Assembly (NCBI GenBank): GCA_039922875.1
Contig: JBDTDV010000050.1
Span: forward strand, 1 to 46,042
Direction of reading: 5' to 3'
Length of the DNA: 46,042 nucleotides
Origin: JBDTDV01 sp039922875
GTDB taxonomy: Bacteria; Actinomycetota; Actinomycetes; Actinomycetales; Microbacteriaceae
Below the pieces are notes generated by a model, which had not been told where the DNA came from, did not search any database, and saw only the letters and a list, made by a program, of their open reading frames with translations. Shown one piece after another: positions 7,933-16,479 of the stretch (positions are counted from its first letter, which is position 1; every line of letters starts with the position of its first letter). The position numbers and the translations under genes were made by a program.

Positions 7933-9386
7933 GATTCTTTCTCGTCGGTGGTCTCACGGTCCGGCACGGCATGGGAGATACCGGTGTCCCTGGCAAGCAG
8001 GTCCTGCACGGTCTCAGCACGGATCAGCAGGCGCGCCTGGCCGTCCCGGACCGCAATGACCGGCGGACGGCCCTGGTAGTTGTAGTTGCTGGACAGCGAC
8101 CAGCAGTACGCGCCGGTCGCTGCGACCGCTAGGAGGTCGCCTGGCATCACGTCCGCCGGCAGATAGTCGGCGTCGACGACGATATCGCCGCTCTCACAGT
8201 GTTTGCCGGCGACGCGGACCAGGGCGGTGCCGGCGGCCGAAACCCGCCCGGCAATCCGCGCCGAATAATCGGCGCCGTAGAGTGCCGGTCGCACGTTGTC
8301 GCTCATTCCGCCGTCGATGCTGACGTATTTGCGGACCGCGGTTGCACCCATCTCCTCTTCCTCCGGCGGCGCGATCGGTACCGGGACATCCTTTGTGGTG
8401 CCCACGGTATAGAGCGTGAGCGTCGATCCGCCGACCACGAGCCGCCCCGGCTCGAACGCCACCAGCGGCAGCGGGATGCTCAAGGCGGTGCACCGCGCGG
8501 CGACCACATCGGCGATCCGCCTGGCGATCTGGCCGATCGGGGTTGGCCGGTCGGCTGTGGTGTACGCGATCCCAAATCCGCCGCCCAGGTTCAGTTCGGG
8601 AACCGGACCGTCAGCCAGCAGCGCGGCGTGTACGGCGAGCAGTCGGGAGGCGGATTCGGCGAATCCGTCTGCGCCGAAAATCTGTGAGCCGATATGACAG
8701 TGCAGGCCGAGGAAGCTCAGGCTCGGCCTGGCCCGGATTGCGCAGACCGCCGCCGGCGCATCGGCGATCGGGAGACCGAACTTCTGATCCTCGTGCGCGG
8801 TGGCCAAGTACTCGTGCGTGTGCGCGTGCACTCCGCTGTTGACTCGCAGCCGGACCGGCTGGACCACGCCCTGCCGCGCTGCGGCATAAGCGATCCGGTC
8901 GATTTCCTGCCAACTGTCGATGACGATCGCCCCGACACCGGCGCGCACCGCGGCGTCGATCTCGACCATCGATTTATTGTTGCCGTGAAAGCCGAGCCGG
9001 GCGGGGTCGATCCCCGCGGCGATCACGACGGCCAGTTCTCCTCCTGTGCACACGTCGATGTGCAGGCCGGCCTCGCTGACCCAGCGAGCCAGGTCGGCGC
9101 AGAGGAACGCCTTGCCGGCGTAGTAGACCCGAGACTGCCCGCCAACCCGGGCGAATTCGCGCTGAAAGACCTCGCGCACTGCTGCGGCTGTGTCCCGGAC
9201 GTTCGCCTCGTCGATCACATACACCGGGGTGCCGAACCGTCCGGCGATGGCCGTTGCCGGTACGCCGGCCACCGCCAGCACGCCGTCGGCGGTGCGGGAA
9301 ACATTCGCCGGCCACACTGCCGCGGCCAGGGCGTTGGCATCCGACGGCTCGGTGAGCCAGGCGGGGGCGAGTGGGTTGACGGCCAC
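7929..9386 (-). CDS. lysA: Diaminopimelate decarboxylase
   Basis: The last step of lysine synthesis: it decarboxylates meso-diaminopimelate in a PLP-dependent, alanine-racemase-fold enzyme. The 485-residue protein has the PLP lysine at Lys92 (VYYAGKAFLC), HIGSQ at 231-235, the glycine-rich GGGFGIAY phosphate loop and the catalytic cysteine Cys397 in CESGDIV. The N-terminal extension of ~50 residues (NPLAPAWLTEPSDANALA) is typical of actinobacterial LysA. It is first in the lysA-hom-thrC-thrB run. A TAGAAT -10-like hexamer lies at 9502-9507, ~115 bases upstream, but without a clear -35. In many relatives argS directly precedes lysA; here three genes intervene. Confidence 0.97.
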   Translation of the reverse strand: MAVNPLAPAWLTEPSDANALAAAVWPANVSRTADGVLAVAGVPATAIAGRFGTPVYVIDEANVRDTAAAVREVFQREFARVGGQSRVYYAGKAFLCADLARWVSEAGLHIDVCTGGELAVVIAAGIDPARLGFHGNNKSMVEIDAAVRAGVGAIVIDSWQEIDRIAYAAARQGVVQPVRLRVNSGVHAHTHEYLATAHEDQKFGLPIADAPAAVCAIRARPSLSFLGLHCHIGSQIFGADGFAESASRLLAVHAALLADGPVPELNLGGGFGIAYTTADRPTPIGQIARRIADVVAARCTALSIPLPLVAFEPGRLVVGGSTLTLYTVGTTKDVPVPIAPPEEEEMGATAVRKYVSIDGGMSDNVRPALYGADYSARIAGRVSAAGTALVRVAGKHCESGDIVVDADYLPADVMPGDLLAVAATGAYCWSLSSNYNYQGRPPVIAVRDGQARLLIRAETVQDLLARDTGISHAVPDRETTDEKES

Positions 9387-9535
9387 GGAAATTCCTCACG
9401 GACGGAGACGAACGGGCGTGGGAGGGGTGGCGAGCGGGCCCGGATTGGCCCCTGAAGCCGGTATTCGCTGGCGTCGACGACCCGGGTGCCGGCGCAACCA
9501 AATTCTAGCGATGATGCTGCCGCGGCCCGAAATTG

Positions 9536-10333
9536 TTACGAGCAGGTTCCTCTGCTGGCGAGGGTCTTCTCGTTGAGCACGAGGTTACTGGCCGCTATCG
9601 TCACCTCGGCGGACCCCGGCCTGACGGTGATGGTCTGCACCGTGACACCCTCAGGCAAATGTTCAGCCGCGCAGAACGCAAAGCCGTCGCCGCCGACGAC
9701 CTCCCGGACAAAGGAGCCGAGATCCAGACCGGCAGGACCTGCGGTAATCCTCGCGCTCTCGGGCTTCAGCAGGACTGTCTCGCCGTTGGCCTTCGGGACA
9801 ACGGTCGCCTGATACGCGATCGGGATGCCCAGGAACGCCGTAGAGCCGGAATAGCCGAGGGTTCCCTCACCCAGGGTGATCTTCGAGGTCGCATCCGGGA
9901 TCTTGACCAGAGCGTTGACATCGTCCTGCGACATCGCCACCCGGCCGGTGATCCGCTGGACGGGCCTGGTGAAATCGGTCGGAATGCCGCGCGCGAGGAC
10001 CGACACGGCGACCGTGGCGCCGTCAACTGCGACCCGCTCCGAGTGCAGCTCGACCTGCTCGAAGGAACCGGTCAGGTACTGGCCGATCACCGAGAGGCCG
10101 CCGATGCTCACGGACAGGTCGTCGGCGGTTACCCCTGCTGGGAGCTCCTTCAGGATCTGATCGCGGATCTGCGACTGGGCAGACAGGCGAATACCGAAGT
10201 CGGCGATGAAGAAGATCACCACCAGCCCGACCAGCACGCCAACGGCCCAGAGCGTCCGCCGCATCGCGCCGGGCCTGGTCCCGGCCGGCTTTGCCGGAGG
10301 ATGCCCGGATGCCGCGGCACCGTCGATCATCAC
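9536..10333 (-). CDS. DUF2993 (LmeA-like) envelope protein
   Basis: A 265-residue protein with a proline/alanine-rich cytoplasmic start, one membrane segment at ~26-45 (LWAVGVLVGLVVIFFIADFG) and an extracytoplasmic domain. The repeated pattern of beta strands, SVSIGGLSVIGQYLTGSFEQ and VAVDGATVAVSVLARGIP, is that of DUF2993. The mycobacterial member LmeA binds phosphoinositides and acts in lipomannan maturation; whether this protein does so is not known. It ends 150 bases before lysA on the same strand and diverges from cls (178 bases apart). GGAAACGTG precedes the ATG as a weak ribosome-binding site, and an alternative ATG is one codon on. Confidence 0.8.
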   Translation of the reverse strand: MMIDGAAASGHPPAKPAGTRPGAMRRTLWAVGVLVGLVVIFFIADFGIRLSAQSQIRDQILKELPAGVTADDLSVSIGGLSVIGQYLTGSFEQVELHSERVAVDGATVAVSVLARGIPTDFTRPVQRITGRVAMSQDDVNALVKIPDATSKITLGEGTLGYSGSTAFLGIPIAYQATVVPKANGETVLLKPESARITAGPAGLDLGSFVREVVGGDGFAFCAAEHLPEGVTVQTITVRPGSAEVTIAASNLVLNEKTLASRGTCS

Positions 10334-10510
10334 GTTTCCATTCCCTGCGTCGAGTCGATCTTCCCGTTATAACCGCAACCCAGCGATGGGGCTGCGCTGA
10401 TCGCGTGCCCACGACGGCATCGATACTGTTGATCATCGAGAACGTTACCGTGCCCGCCCGCAACAACACACGGTGCTGAAGAATGCGTGAGTTGAGAAAG
10501 GGCCTGAACA

Positions 10511-11965
10511 ATGGATGAGTACGAGATCGTCGTTCTCTCCGTACTCGGAATACACATCGTGATCGGATTCATCGCGACGGTGCTGATTTCGACCAACCGG
10601 CGGCCGTCCGAGGCCATTGCCTGGGTGCTGGCGATCATCTTCGTCCCGTTCATCGGCGCCGCAGTGTTCTTCCTGGTCGGCTTCGGGCGGCTGCCCAGGC
10701 GCCGGCGCGAGCGGCAACGCGAGGTGAACGAACTGATGCTGGCACGCACCGAGGGGCTGTCCCGGGTGAGCCATCGGGCGGATTGGCCGCGCTGGCTGCC
10801 CTCGGCGGTGCGCCTGAACCTCGAGCTGGGAGCGCTGCCGATGGTCGGAGGCAACCACGTGGAGCTGCTGCGGGATTACGACGGTTCCATCCAGCGGATG
10901 ATCCAGGAGATCGACGACGCAGTGGAATTCGTCAACGTGGAGTTCTACATCCTCGTGCTTGACGCGACGACCAAGCCGTTCTTCGACGCGCTGCGCCGCG
11001 CGAGCGGCCGCGGCGTGGCGGTGCGGGTGCTCTCGGACCACGTCTCCGGACTGATGTACCCGCACCGCGCCCGGACGATCGCCGCGTTGCGGCAGATGGG
11101 CGCACAGTGGCACCCGATGCTGCCGTTACGCCCGCTCCGCGGGCAGTGGCAGCGACCGGACCTGCGCAACCATCGCAAGCTGGTCGTGATCGATGGCCGG
11201 GTCGGATTCACCGGATCACAGAACCTGATCGACTCCAGCTACCTCAAGCGGAAGAACGTCGCACGAGGGTTGCACTGGCTGGAACTGATGATCCGGATGA
11301 CCGGGCCGGTCGTGCGAGAGCTGAACGCGGTGTTCGTCACCGATTGGTACAGCGAGACGAATCAGCTGCTCCCGTTGGACACGACAGAGGTGGTATTCGG
11401 CGCCGAACCGGGGCTTCTCGATGCTCAGATCGTGCCGAGCGGGCCGAGCTTCGACAACGACAACAACCTGAAATTGTTTGCCATGCTGATCCACAAGGCC
11501 GAGTTCCGGGTGAGCATCACCAGCCCATACTTCGTGCCGGAGGACTCGACACTGCTGGCGATCATCACCGCGGCGTCCCGAGGGCTCGATGTGGAATTGT
11601 TCGTTTCAGCCGTCGGCGACCAGGCGCTGGTCTATCATGCCCAGCGATCGTATTACGAGGCGCTGCTCAAGGCCGGGGTGTCGATTTACTTGTATCGGAT
11701 GCCGACGGTGCTGCATTCCAAGCACTTCAGTATCGATGACGATGTCGCGGTGATTGGATCCAGCAACATGGACATTCGATCGTTCAGCCTGAACATGGAG
11801 ATCTCGGTCATGGTGCAGGGGCGCGACTTCGTGCAGCAACTGCGAGCGGTTGAAGACAACTATCGGGCCAACAGCGACAAACTCGAACTTGCGGACTGGA
11901 TGAACCGGCCGCTCGGACAGAAAGTCAGCGATAATCTGGCCCGACTGACCTCCGCCTTGCAATGA
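10511..11965 (+). CDS. cls: Cardiolipin synthase (phospholipase D type)
   Basis: A 484-residue membrane enzyme that joins two phosphatidylglycerols to cardiolipin. Two N-terminal helices (residues ~5-27 and ~34-58) are followed by a basic stretch, RRRRERQR, at the membrane face. The two HKD motifs of the PLD superfamily are HRKLVVIDG at 221-229 and HSKHFSIDD at 402-410, each followed by the conserved GS.N (GSQN; GSSN). The start is preceded by AAAGGG. It reads plus, opposite to its flanking amino-acid genes, and is followed after 12 bases by a GAP-family gene, probably in one transcript. Confidence 0.95.
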   Translation: MDEYEIVVLSVLGIHIVIGFIATVLISTNRRPSEAIAWVLAIIFVPFIGAAVFFLVGFGRLPRRRRERQREVNELMLARTEGLSRVSHRADWPRWLPSAVRLNLELGALPMVGGNHVELLRDYDGSIQRMIQEIDDAVEFVNVEFYILVLDATTKPFFDALRRASGRGVAVRVLSDHVSGLMYPHRARTIAALRQMGAQWHPMLPLRPLRGQWQRPDLRNHRKLVVIDGRVGFTGSQNLIDSSYLKRKNVARGLHWLELMIRMTGPVVRELNAVFVTDWYSETNQLLPLDTTEVVFGAEPGLLDAQIVPSGPSFDNDNNLKLFAMLIHKAEFRVSITSPYFVPEDSTLLAIITAASRGLDVELFVSAVGDQALVYHAQRSYYEALLKAGVSIYLYRMPTVLHSKHFSIDDDVAVIGSSNMDIRSFSLNMEISVMVQGRDFVQQLRAVEDNYRANSDKLELADWMNRPLGQKVSDNLARLTSALQ

Positions 11966-11977
11966 GAGCCCGTCGCC

Positions 11978-12649
11978 ATGTCTGAGATCACTGCGCTGAT
12001 TCCGCTGGCGCTGACCATAGCCGCGAGCCCGGTGCCCATTGCCGGATTGCTCCTCATCCTGCTGTCACCCAACGGCTTCGCCTCCGGCACCTGGTTCGTC
12101 ATCGGCTGGTGCGTTGGGATCGCATTTGCGGCCAGCGGGCTGTCCTACCTGTCGTCGCTGCTGCCTGACATCCACGCTCCACGGATGCTCTGGGCCGATG
12201 CGCTCGTACCGCTACTGGTCGGCGTACTGCTGGTGGTGGCCGGGGTGATCCAGTGGCGCAAACGTCCGGAGCGCGGAGCCGAGGCACCCCTGCCGAGGTG
12301 GATGGCGGCATTCGAACGGCTGAAACCAGGCCGCGCGGCAGTAATCGGGTTTGCGTACGCCGCGTTCCGGCCGAAAAGCCTGGTGATGGCTGCGGCCGCT
12401 GGCGTCGTGATCCTGCGCTCCGCGGGCGACGTCGCTTCTGCTGTGATCTGGCTGCTGATCTTCACGGTGTTAGCGTCGGTGACGATGGTCGCCCCCGTGC
12501 TCGCGTACGGGCTCGGCGGGAACGCGGTGCGTGATGGCCTGATCCGGGGGCGACGCTGGTTGGTCGGCAACCTGGCGGTGATCAGCAGTGTTGCGCTGCT
12601 GTCACTCGGCGTGGCGCTGGTGGTGATCGGCGTCGGCCGTTGGCCGTGA
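11978..12649 (+). CDS. GAP-family (Sap/LysE-like) membrane protein
   Basis: A 223-residue integral membrane protein with about six hydrophobic segments. It opens with LIPLALTIAASPVPIAGLLL, where the ..SP.P... signature is the hallmark of GAP/Sap proteins in the LysE-related transporter group. A second re-entrant-like segment is FAYAAFRPKSLVMAAAAG, positioned as in LysE-fold transporters. In mycobacteria relatives act in surface glycolipid or sulfolipid export. It follows cls by 12 bases, so a role with membrane lipids is plausible but unproven. The ribosome-binding site is weak. Confidence 0.75.
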   Translation: MSEITALIPLALTIAASPVPIAGLLLILLSPNGFASGTWFVIGWCVGIAFAASGLSYLSSLLPDIHAPRMLWADALVPLLVGVLLVVAGVIQWRKRPERGAEAPLPRWMAAFERLKPGRAAVIGFAYAAFRPKSLVMAAAAGVVILRSAGDVASAVIWLLIFTVLASVTMVAPVLAYGLGGNAVRDGLIRGRRWLVGNLAVISSVALLSLGVALVVIGVGRWP

Positions 12650-12665
12650 CCCGGCCGGCAGGAAA

Positions 12666-12699
12666 GTGGCGGTGTCTCAAACGTGGCGGTGTCTCAGGC
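12666..12699. repeat. Direct repeat, 17-base period, two copies
   Basis: GTGGCGGTGTCTCAAAC is followed at once by GTGGCGGTGTCTCAGGC (15 of 17 bases identical), in the gap between the convergent GAP-family gene and argS. No hairpin or T-run suggests a terminator. Confidence 0.8.
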
Positions 12700-12735
12700 G
12701 TGACTCGCCAGTGATCCGGCCCACCCAGCTGAGGG

Positions 12736-14409
12736 TTACATGTGCTGCGGCGCACTGACCCCGAGCATACCGAGGCCGTTACGAATCACCTGGCCGGCCG
12801 CGTCGTTCAACCACAGCCGGGTGCGGTGCAGGTCGGTGATCGGTTCCTCACCGAGCGGAATCACCCGGCAACTGTCGTACCAGCGGTGATAGAGCCCGGC
12901 GACCTCCTCGACGTATCGTGCGACCCGGTGCGGCTCGCGCAGCTCTGCAGCATGCGTCACGACCCGGGGGAATTCCTGCAGCGCCCCCAGCAACGCGGAT
13001 TCGCTCTCGTGGGTCAGCAGTTCCGGGGCGAATCCGCTGCGGTCGACCCCGGAATCCGCCGCGTGACGGGCTACCGAAAAGGTCCTGGCATGCGCGTACT
13101 GCACATAGAACACCGGGTTGTCGTTGCTGCGCTTGACCAGGAGATCGAGGTCGATATCAAGCGGTGTGTCGCTGGAGGAACGCACCAGTGCGTAACGGCC
13201 GGCATCCACCCCGACGGCGTCGACGAGGTCGTCCAGAGTGACAATGGTGCCGGCCCGCTTGGACATCCGGACCGGCTCGCCGTTTCGGACCAGGCTCACC
13301 ATCTGGCCGATCAGGATCTGCAGGTTGACCCCCGGCACGTCGCCGAAGGCCGCAACCATGGCCATCATCCGACCGATATAGCCGTGGTGATCGGCACCGA
13401 GCATGATCAGGTTCTGATCGAAGCCGCGCTCGCGCTTGTTCAGGTAGTACCCGAGGTCGCCTGAGATGTAGGCGGGTTCACCATTGGACCGGATGATGAC
13501 CCGGTCGCGATCGTCGCCGAAGGTGGTGGTCCGCAGCCAGATGGCGCCATCCGCTTCGAAGACGTGACCCTGCTCGCGCAACCGCTGGATGGCGCGCTGC
13601 ACTGCACCGGACTCGTGCAGCGAATCTTCGTGGAAGTACACATCGAAATCGACGCCGAAGCCGTGCAGTTTCTGCTTGATCTCCGCGAACATCAGGTCGA
13701 CCCCGATAAAGCGGAAGACCTCCTGCTGCTCGTCCCGCGGCAGCGCTGCCAGGTCGCCCTGGTAGCGCCCGACCACCTGCTGCGCAATGTCGCCGATGTA
13801 GGCTCCGCCGTAGCCGTCCTCCGGCGTCGGCTCGCCGAGGTAGGCCGTGAGCAGGCTGCGGGCGAAACGGTCGATCTGCGATCCGTGGTCGTTGAAGTAA
13901 TACTCCCGGGTGACATCGGCGCCCTCGGCCTGCAGAACCCTGGCCAGGCTGTCGCCGACCGCAGCCCACCGCACGCCGCCCATGTGGATGGGACCGGTGG
14001 GGTTCGCTGAGACGAACTCGAGGTTGATCTTGATGCCGTCATACAGGTGGCCAGAGCCGTATCCGGGACCGGCGTCGACAATGGTCTTGGCCAGTTTTCC
14101 GGCGGCTGCGGCATCCAGGCGGATGTTGATGAACCCTGGCCCGGCCACCTCCACCGATGCCACGCCGTCGATCTCACGCAGCTGCCTGGCCAACTCCTCG
14201 GCAAGCTCTCGCGGGTTTACCCGAAGAATCTTGGCGAGCCGCATCGCGATATTTGACGCCCAATCGCCATGCTCGCGATTCTTGGGCCGCTCGACGGTGA
14301 CCTGACTGGCCTCCGGCACGGCGGCGGGCGGGGACCCCGCGACGTTTCGGCGCTCGACGGTGGTGCGGACAATGGCGTACAGAGCGGCGGAAAGTTCGGC
14401 TGGGGTCAC
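12736..14409 (-). CDS. argS: Arginyl-tRNA synthetase
   Basis: A class-I aminoacyl-tRNA synthetase that charges tRNA-Arg. The frame is open to 14469, but the GTG at 14409 (VTPAELSAALYAIV) is preferred. It gives the usual actinobacterial N-terminus and a normal 557 residues, and a TAAACT -10 box ends eight bases before it, suggesting a leaderless transcript. The HIGH-equivalent is SANPTGPIHMGG, the tRNA-binding N-terminal Add-1 domain comes first, and the KMSKS-equivalent is MSKRAGTIV. The C-terminal DALR anticodon domain includes YVQYAHAR and ends GMLGVSAPQHM. The tRNA-Arg(CCG) gene lies divergently 137 bases away. Confidence 0.97.
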   Translation of the reverse strand: MTPAELSAALYAIVRTTVERRNVAGSPPAAVPEASQVTVERPKNREHGDWASNIAMRLAKILRVNPRELAEELARQLREIDGVASVEVAGPGFINIRLDAAAAGKLAKTIVDAGPGYGSGHLYDGIKINLEFVSANPTGPIHMGGVRWAAVGDSLARVLQAEGADVTREYYFNDHGSQIDRFARSLLTAYLGEPTPEDGYGGAYIGDIAQQVVGRYQGDLAALPRDEQQEVFRFIGVDLMFAEIKQKLHGFGVDFDVYFHEDSLHESGAVQRAIQRLREQGHVFEADGAIWLRTTTFGDDRDRVIIRSNGEPAYISGDLGYYLNKRERGFDQNLIMLGADHHGYIGRMMAMVAAFGDVPGVNLQILIGQMVSLVRNGEPVRMSKRAGTIVTLDDLVDAVGVDAGRYALVRSSSDTPLDIDLDLLVKRSNDNPVFYVQYAHARTFSVARHAADSGVDRSGFAPELLTHESESALLGALQEFPRVVTHAAELREPHRVARYVEEVAGLYHRWYDSCRVIPLGEEPITDLHRTRLWLNDAAGQVIRNGLGMLGVSAPQHM

Positions 14410-14417
14410 GGGAGTCG

Positions 14418-14423
14418 AGTTTA
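14418..14423 (-). promoter_or_regulatory. -10 box (TAAACT) for leaderless argS
   Basis: On the minus strand TAAACT ends eight bases before the GTG at 14409, and no ribosome-binding site lies between them. This favours the 14409 start over upstream in-frame starts. Confidence 0.5.
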
Positions 14424-14524
14424 CCGTCGAGTGCCCAGCCGGATGGACCGGTGATGAGCCGTGCGGCACGGCTGCAACCTGCCAACCGTCTGGGACCAGA
14501 TCAAGCGCGCCGGCCTCGTGATGC

Positions 14525-14530
14525 TAACCT
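14525..14530 (+). promoter_or_regulatory. -10 box (TAACCT) for tRNA-Arg
   Basis: TAACCT ends 15 bases before the mature 5' end of the tRNA gene, leaving a short 5' leader for RNase P. No good -35 is visible at the expected distance. Confidence 0.4.
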
Positions 14531-14545
14531 AGGTGAGCACTCCTG

Positions 14546-14618
14546 GCCCCCATAGCTCAGGGGATAGAGCGTCTGCCTCCGGAGCAGAAGGCCGTAGGTT
14601 CAAATCCTACTGGGGGCA
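14546..14618 (+). tRNA. tRNA-Arg (anticodon CCG)
   Basis: A 73-base cloverleaf. The acceptor stem GCCCCCA/TGGGGGC is perfect. The D-arm is AGCTCAGGGGATAGAGC. The anticodon stem TCTGC/GCAGA encloses loop CTCCGGA with anticodon CCG, which reads CGG. The T-arm is GTAGG-TTCAAAT-CCTAC, and the discriminator is A. CCA is not encoded. The variable loop is short. It sits between argS and pcm, facing plus. Confidence 0.97.
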
Positions 14619-14658
14619 CCGAACATCCCTCTCTGATCACGCGTTGGAGGCACCGTCC

Positions 14659-15288
14659 ATGGTTGATTTCCAGGAGCTTCGCCGGCGCATGGTGATGCGT
14701 GACATCGTTGGTAGAGGGATCAGGACTGCCTCGGTGCTCGAAGCCATCGGGCGGGTGCCCCGTGAGGACTTCGTCCCTGACGAGCTTCGGAAGGCGGCCT
14801 ACGACGACATGCCGTTGCCGATCGGAGACGGCCAGACGATCTCGCAGCCGTACATCGTCGCATTGATGATCGAGGCCGCCCATCTCGGCCCAGACGACAC
14901 CGTGCTGGATATCGGCACCGGCTCCGGCTACGCTGCCGCGGTGCTGGCGGAGATCGCACACCGGGTGATCAGCGTCGAACGCATCGCCGGGCTGGCCGCT
15001 GCCGCGACGAAGCGATTGGCCACAGCCGGGTACCACAATGTCACGGTCATCGTCGGCGACGGAACCGCTGGCGCAGCCCAGCACGCGCCATTCGACGCCA
15101 TCCTCGCCGCCGCCGCCGGGGTCGAGGTGCCAAAGGCGTGGGTCCAACAGCTGGTGCCGGGTGGCCGCATCGTGTTGCCGCTGTCCTATCCAGGCGGCGA
15201 ACAGGAGCTGATCCGGATCACCTCCCACGGCGACGGTGAAACGACCAGGCAGAGCCTGGGCGCCGTCCGGTTCGTGCCGTTAGTCTGA
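14659..15288 (+). CDS. pcm: Protein-L-isoaspartate O-methyltransferase
   Basis: An SAM-dependent cytoplasmic repair enzyme that methylates isoaspartyl residues in damaged proteins. The ATG at 14659 follows GGAGG at eight bases, giving 209 residues, the normal length. An upstream in-frame start would overlap the tRNA gene and is rejected. GDGQTISQPYIVALM (~56-70) holds the catalytic serine Ser62. The SAM motif is VLDIGTGSGYAAAVLAEI at 82-99, and GGRIVLPL is the late motif. Some relatives of this family act on other substrates, but the motif set fits PCMT well. Confidence 0.92.
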   Translation: MVDFQELRRRMVMRDIVGRGIRTASVLEAIGRVPREDFVPDELRKAAYDDMPLPIGDGQTISQPYIVALMIEAAHLGPDDTVLDIGTGSGYAAAVLAEIAHRVISVERIAGLAAAATKRLATAGYHNVTVIVGDGTAGAAQHAPFDAILAAAAGVEVPKAWVQQLVPGGRIVLPLSYPGGEQELIRITSHGDGETTRQSLGAVRFVPLV

Positions 15289-15309
15289 CGTGGTCGGGAC
15301 TTCTAGAAT
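15280..15309 (+). promoter_or_regulatory. Candidate promoter for the TPM-domain gene
   Basis: A good -10, TAGAAT at 15304-15309, is preceded at 18 bases by TTAGTC at 15280-15285 as a weak -35. It overlaps the end of pcm and lies ~38 bases before the next gene's start. Confidence 0.4.
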
Positions 15310-15346
15310 TGCAGACGAAGCCCGAACAACGTCAAGAGGTGCGCCG

Positions 15347-16462
15347 ATGCGAACACGCCTCACGCTGCAGGTGCCCGGATCTGTCGCGCGGATCCTCACC
15401 GTGCTGGCGATCAGCGTGCTGGCAACGACGATACTTGCAACGACCGTACTTGCTACGGCGGTACGCGCCGAATCGGCACCGACCGGGTCTGCCGGGCCGG
15501 TCGTCGCGTCGGGGGTGGCCCCGCGAGCCGGCGCGCTCGAACGGGCCGGAGCGAACCCAGCGTCGCGGCAAGCCCAACCGCCGATATCCCTCGGCGGGCA
15601 CCGGATCATCGATCCGGCTGGCGTGCTGAACGAGACGGGAAGGGCCAGCTTAACCGCCGCGATCTCACGTCTGCGCGCCGCACACAACCTCACTCTGTAC
15701 GTGGTCTACGTGCCGACATTCGACTCGCCCACCCAGGCTCAGGCCTGGGCCGACGCCACGGCAGACGAAAATCAACTCGGCCAGACCGATTACCTTCTCG
15801 CGGTGGCGACCACGACCCGCTCGTTCTACCTCTCCGCACCACGTTCGCCTGACATCGGCGCAAGGAGCCTGCGGATCATCGACGCGCAGGTGGCGCACGT
15901 GGTGCGCGATGGCCAGTGGGCCGCTGCTGGTATAGCAGCAGCGGACGGCCTCGCGCACGCGGCCGGGACCGTCTCGAATCAGCTGAACTGGAGCAGCGCG
16001 ATCCCGGTGCTGCTGATTGCGGCAGTGCTGCTCGGCCTGGTGCTGCTGCTCCTGGTCCGCCGCCGCCGGCCGCTTCCGGCATTTCCCGCCGCTACTGCCC
16101 AGACTCATGCCGACGCGACCCGCCGCCAGCTGGCGGCACTTTCCCTGGGCGAACTCCAAGAACATGCCGACGCCGCGCTGAACGAGGCGGAAGCGACGAT
16201 CGCAGCTCGCGCCCCCCGCGCGCCACGGGTGGAATCAGCCCCGCACCGCAGGCAAGGCGACTTGACGGTGATGGCCACGGCCAGGTCGCTGCTGGGCCGG
16301 GCGAAGGCACTGAAACGAAACGTCGAAACCACGGCGGGCGACGGCAGCGAATTGCAACGGCGAGAATGGCTGGAACAAATCATCGTGCTCTCGGACGCCG
16401 CGGTGCGCTCCCTCGACGGACACAGCGCGTCCGCCGGGCCAGCCGCGTACACCAGGCACTAA
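15347..16462 (+). CDS. TPM-domain membrane protein
   Basis: A 371-residue protein with an N-terminal signal sequence (h-region built from LATTI/LATTV/LATAV repeats, ending near VRAESA). A TPM (YgcG-like) domain at ~85-195 contains the conserved IIDPAGVLNETG start, LTLYVVYVPTF and LGQTDYLLAVATTTRSFYLS. One membrane helix at ~205-228 (IPVLLIAAVLLGLVLLLLV) follows, with an RRRR stop-transfer. The cytoplasmic tail of ~140 residues is likely alpha-helical. TPM domains occur in proteins linked to membrane or photosystem repair; the biochemical role here is unknown. The ATG at 15347 has an AGAGGT ribosome-binding site. Confidence 0.8.
   Translation: MRTRLTLQVPGSVARILTVLAISVLATTILATTVLATAVRAESAPTGSAGPVVASGVAPRAGALERAGANPASRQAQPPISLGGHRIIDPAGVLNETGRASLTAAISRLRAAHNLTLYVVYVPTFDSPTQAQAWADATADENQLGQTDYLLAVATTTRSFYLSAPRSPDIGARSLRIIDAQVAHVVRDGQWAAAGIAAADGLAHAAGTVSNQLNWSSAIPVLLIAAVLLGLVLLLLVRRRRPLPAFPAATAQTHADATRRQLAALSLGELQEHADAALNEAEATIAARAPRAPRVESAPHRRQGDLTVMATARSLLGRAKALKRNVETTAGDGSELQRREWLEQIIVLSDAAVRSLDGHSASAGPAAYTRH
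15416..15460 (+). repeat. 15-bp tandem repeat in signal peptide
   Basis: Three adjacent units, GTGCTGGCAACGACG, ATACTTGCAACGACC and GTACTTGCTACGGCG, encode VLATT-ILATT-VLATA in the hydrophobic core of the signal sequence. Confidence 0.75.
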
Positions 16463-16479
16463 AGGCAAGGATCTACCGG

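Noticed and set aside
14533..14658. Upstream extension of pcm through the tRNA gene
   Set aside because: The frame is open, but it would translate the tRNA; the ATG at 14659 has GGAGG and the normal family start.
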